Origin: Typha latifolia
Lineage: Eukaryota > Streptophyta > Magnoliopsida > Poales > Typhaceae
Direction of reading: 5' to 3'
Length of the DNA stretch: 64,000 nucleotides
Assembly (NCBI GenBank): GCA_019914945.1
Contig: CM034101.1
Span: forward strand, 14,147,188-14,211,187
The notes below the pieces were generated by a model. It had not been told where the DNA came from and ran no database searches. It worked only from the letters and a program-made list of their open reading frames with translations. Made by a program: the position numbers and the translations under genes. Positions 62,101 through 64,000 of this stretch are shown piece by piece. Position 1 is the stretch's first letter, and every line of letters begins with the position of its first letter.

Positions 62101-63911
62101 TCAGAATTGATCTTGGCCATATCACATCCCTCACCCAGAATCAATGCAGTCTCCATTGATTAAGGCATCTATCATATCATCATATGTGATTGCAATGTTG
62201 AATTTACAGAAAAACATCCCCGCATTATGCTATAGTACAAATACTCAGAGTGTTTGGTAAGTGACACAATAAGATTAAGGCCATAATAGATTGTTTCACT
62301 TGTCAATGAGATGAAGAAACTGGGCGTAAAACTATAGCATTGCTAAACAGGAAAAATACAAGAACACATGTGAATGAGAATCACATATTTCCTGGTCCTT
62401 CTTGCATATAAAATTACTAATTGACCACAAGAATCACATAATCCATCTACAGAAAACTAGGCAACTCTAGAGGAAAACATAAGTGAGAAAAGCATAGTCA
62501 TTCTTATTGCAAACAATTCCCCTCAAACTTTTGCCAAAGTATGAAAATTTCAGCACATATACTTTGATTGTGTTGCAGATCTAGGATTGACTAATATTAT
62601 TCTACTAGGACAACAAGCCTCATACTTGGTGGTATATCCTAATTATAATATCAACTGGCAAGAGCAGCTACTTAGACTACATAAAGATAACAGTGCACTA
62701 CATAACCATCAAAACTTGAGAGTAAAAATCTACCGAGAGATATAGACAGACTAATTTGTAAAATTATAAGGAAAAATACTTACTTCTGGAGTTCCATGAC
62801 CAAAAGCAATAATCAGGTAAAGTGTTTCAAATATTACTGATGAATCAATATGCTCATAGTTGTATAACTCTCCCAAGAACCGCATGTGGGCAAGGCGACT
62901 TTGCTGCATACCATAGTCATTCAACTCCAGCCCAACTCTAACCTCTTCTAGGACCTGAAATTTTTTAAAGTAAGATTCTATACTACTCCGAAGAATTCAT
63001 TCATGAACATTAAGATTACAAGGAGTGCACATAACTGAAAAAAGAAAAAACATAAAGGTCCTATGATCAAGAAATGAGCAGCAGACTTAAAAAGACACAG
63101 AATTTCAGACTTATTTTTGGCATCCCAATCAAGTAAGACTCAGTTAACCATCAAATTCTTGAACCTAAGAAGAGATTTCTTAAATTCCTAAAGAAATGAA
63201 GATACATATATTATAGCCTAATTGATAGGTGGCTGATCATCATCAGCCTAATTGTAGAATATACTTACTGATTTTCAAATGCTAATTTACTTGGAAAATG
63301 ACAATATATATGAACTAAAGTCCCTAACTGAGATGACGAACCTCATCTACTACTGCTACTGCGAAGTCGTCATGATAGCGACTAAGGCCAGCAGTGAGTA
63401 GAGCAATCAGATGTACTTGGCTGTACTTTCCCTTGTGAACCTTCAGAAAACACTTTAAAATATAGTGCTCGCACTCTGACCAAGGTAACTTACGCAGCTG
63501 ACGAAGAACATGCTCGACCGTCGACTTGTCAAGATCTGAGAAAAGCAATTTTCTTATGTACTGCAAGAAAAAAGAAATATTTGTCAGCTTTAACAAATAA
63601 AAGGATAGTTAGGCTTGAACAAGATAACCGAGAAGAAACATAATGAATGGAATACTCACCTGATGCAGTGGAGGTCGAACTTTAGAAACTCGAGCAGATC
63701 TTTCTGGTGGTTTGCACAAGTAGTAAGCATTTTCTACAAGTGTGCTATGACGTGGATCCAAATTCTTGACATTTTTCAAACGCATCAATATCTCTAACAT
63801 GTTTGCCATACGTATTGTAGTTTCCGGCGATCGATAGAGAAAACGTCCACATGTCTCAAGAAGGTTGCAAGCAACATCTATGTTATGATGGGTGAAGTCA
63901 TCTAGACAGGC
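53190..63911 (-). CDS. UPF2: UPF2 nonsense-mediated decay factor, C-terminal part (5' end beyond window)
   Basis: UPF2 bridges UPF3 at exon junctions to UPF1 in nonsense-mediated mRNA decay. Five exons are visible: 63911-63660, 63560-63342, 62954-62784, 60986-60801 and 54176-53190, all phase 0, coding 604 residues and ending at a stop at 53190. The first four cover the third MIF4G domain (CLDDFTHHNIDVACNLLETC, LDKSTVEHVLRQLRKLPWSE, RLAHMRFLGELYNYEHIDSS, LDPPEDCFRIRMIITLLQTC, GPIPLDIEFDIQ). The last exon holds the UPF1-binding segment (RPNMARYSSIEEVNAALIEL), a long acidic stretch, KVRVKVLVKRGNKQQTKQMY and a Gly/Arg tail ending YGRRR. The intron before the last exon is 6.6 kb and full of repeats. 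The gene runs off the right edge, so the first two MIF4G domains are not seen. Confidence 0.95.
56352..56515. repeat. imperfect direct repeats (GTAAGCCC...CATGCAGACTTCT)
   Basis: At least three related copies: near 56374 (TAAGCCTATAACCATGCAG), 56440 (GTAAGCCCGCAACCATGCAG) and 56490 (GTAAGCCCACAACCATGTGA). Each is followed by ACTTCT and an A-rich spacer. A partial copy lies at 56352. Confidence 0.7.
57751..57860. repeat. 40-bp tandem repeat, about 2.5 copies
   Basis: ATTTGCTGAATCATTTAATT recurs at an exact 40-base spacing (57753 and 57793), and a third partial copy starts near 57833. The first two copies are virtually identical. Confidence 0.9.
57984..59470 (+). mobile_element. decayed hAT-family transposase inside UPF2 intron (antisense)
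   Basis: Read on the plus strand, 57984-58061 encodes a BED-type zinc finger start: CVKCNWCEKKISDGVSRLKK, then YLAK, where the family usually has RLKKHLAG. After a frameshift comes MTRPKLV, again as in plant hAT proteins. At about 59297-59450 the diagnostic C-terminal dimerisation region appears: TKMLSQI, then SERNWTIFSLIHTK, and ERLDKLVFCHYNIGLSERNL. Many stops and frameshifts lie between, so it is non-functional. Its orientation is opposite to UPF2. Terminal inverted repeats and the outer borders were not identified; a duplicated word at 59899 and 60012 may lie near the right end. Confidence 0.8.
59896..60046. repeat. pair of direct repeats (CTTTGGAGCACTAGGCCCTAG)
   Basis: A roughly 33-base word beginning CTTTGGAGCACTAGGCCCTA and continuing G-CCACCCTAGA occurs at about 59900 and again at about 60013, 113 bases apart, with one or two differences. 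It lies just downstream of the hAT relic. Confidence 0.85.
60047..60800. other. UPF2 giant intron, 5' end
   Basis: Intronic AT-rich DNA up to the donor at 60800. A GC-richer patch at 60170-60270 has CGATCC/GGATCG-like words that may be transposon border sequence. No gene recognised. Confidence 0.4.
61228..61659 (-). other. 143-codon ORF in a UPF2 intron, unrecognised
   Basis: Lies in the intron between UPF2 exons 62954-62784 and 60986-60801, on the UPF2 strand. It is the longest unexplained frame in the window apart from the genes. The product is basic with hydrophobic stretches (TLIILFLYHELLFLL) and alternates with charged parts. It is not in frame-continuous contact with a UPF2 exon and shows no splice logic linking it. 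It could be a transposon protein fragment or chance. I do not recognise it. Confidence 0.3.
61936..62195. repeat. diverged direct repeat, two copies of about 110-140 bases
   Basis: Copy 1 (about 61940-62052) and copy 2 (about 62079-62193) share CAGAATCAATGCAGT(A/C)TCCA, AAGGCATCTAT and TGTGATTG in the same order, plus a matching left part (TTGATCTTTGACATGGCATC against TTGATCTTGGCCATATCACA). It is inside a UPF2 intron. Confidence 0.8.
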
Positions 63912-64000
63912 CTGAAATAATAAACGCAATTCTCAAGTAACCAGAATCTATTCAAGTATGATGCTTTGCTTCACAATAGATTTAGAATTGATTTTGCCAC

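Overview
This is a nuclear plant genome window. Genes carry several GT-AG introns each, intergenic DNA is AT-rich, and the products are plant-typical: a CC-NBS-LRR immune receptor, a defensin, a C20-type gibberellin 2-oxidase, a PsbQ-like chloroplast protein, Lunapark, a DUF3755/SANT protein and UPF2. The gene repertoire is ordinary for an angiosperm. A monocot is my guess, not something the sequence proves. I assembled exon structures by hand from splice sites, reading-frame continuity and remembered family sequences. No RNA evidence was available.

Layout. 1-10 kb: a single-exon CNL resistance gene (minus, 2525-5770), a Ty1/copia pol relic (minus, about 7280-8263), a small coiled-coil gene fragment (8885-9300) and a broken second copy of the CNL locus (9272-9810). 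11-15.7 kb: BTF3 / NAC-beta (minus, five coding exons). 16.7-17.1 kb: a two-exon defensin (plus) with a clear TATA box. 19.9-21.3 kb: a three-exon GA2ox8-like dioxygenase (plus). 23.1-25.9 kb: an unrecognised basic, probably nuclear protein (minus, two coding exons). 27.0-27.8 kb: an LTR-like block ending in a CpG-dense minisatellite. 28.4-33.0 kb: Lunapark (plus, five exons), with a 301-bp tandem duplication in intron 2. 36.1-37.3 kb: a PsbQ-like gene (plus) whose transit-peptide exon I cannot find. 38.8-45.7 kb: a DUF3755/SANT-like protein (minus, eight coding exons). 48.15-48.6 kb: a GC-rich, promoter-like island with no gene. 53.2-64.0 kb: the 3' half of UPF2 (minus, five exons in the window, 5' end beyond the right edge). 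A 6.6-kb UPF2 intron holds a decayed hAT transposase in antisense orientation.

The genes do not form a functional cluster. They are independent housekeeping genes (BTF3 for translation, LNP for ER shaping, UPF2 for mRNA decay, PsbQ-like for the chloroplast) interspersed with defence and hormone genes (CNL, defensin, GA2ox). I found no convincing tRNA, rRNA, known miRNA or CRISPR. I found no convincing new biological system. The most useful leads are the CNL duplication relic, the hidden hAT element, the orphan CpG island, the unrecognised nuclear protein and the possibly 5'-truncated PsbQ-like gene.
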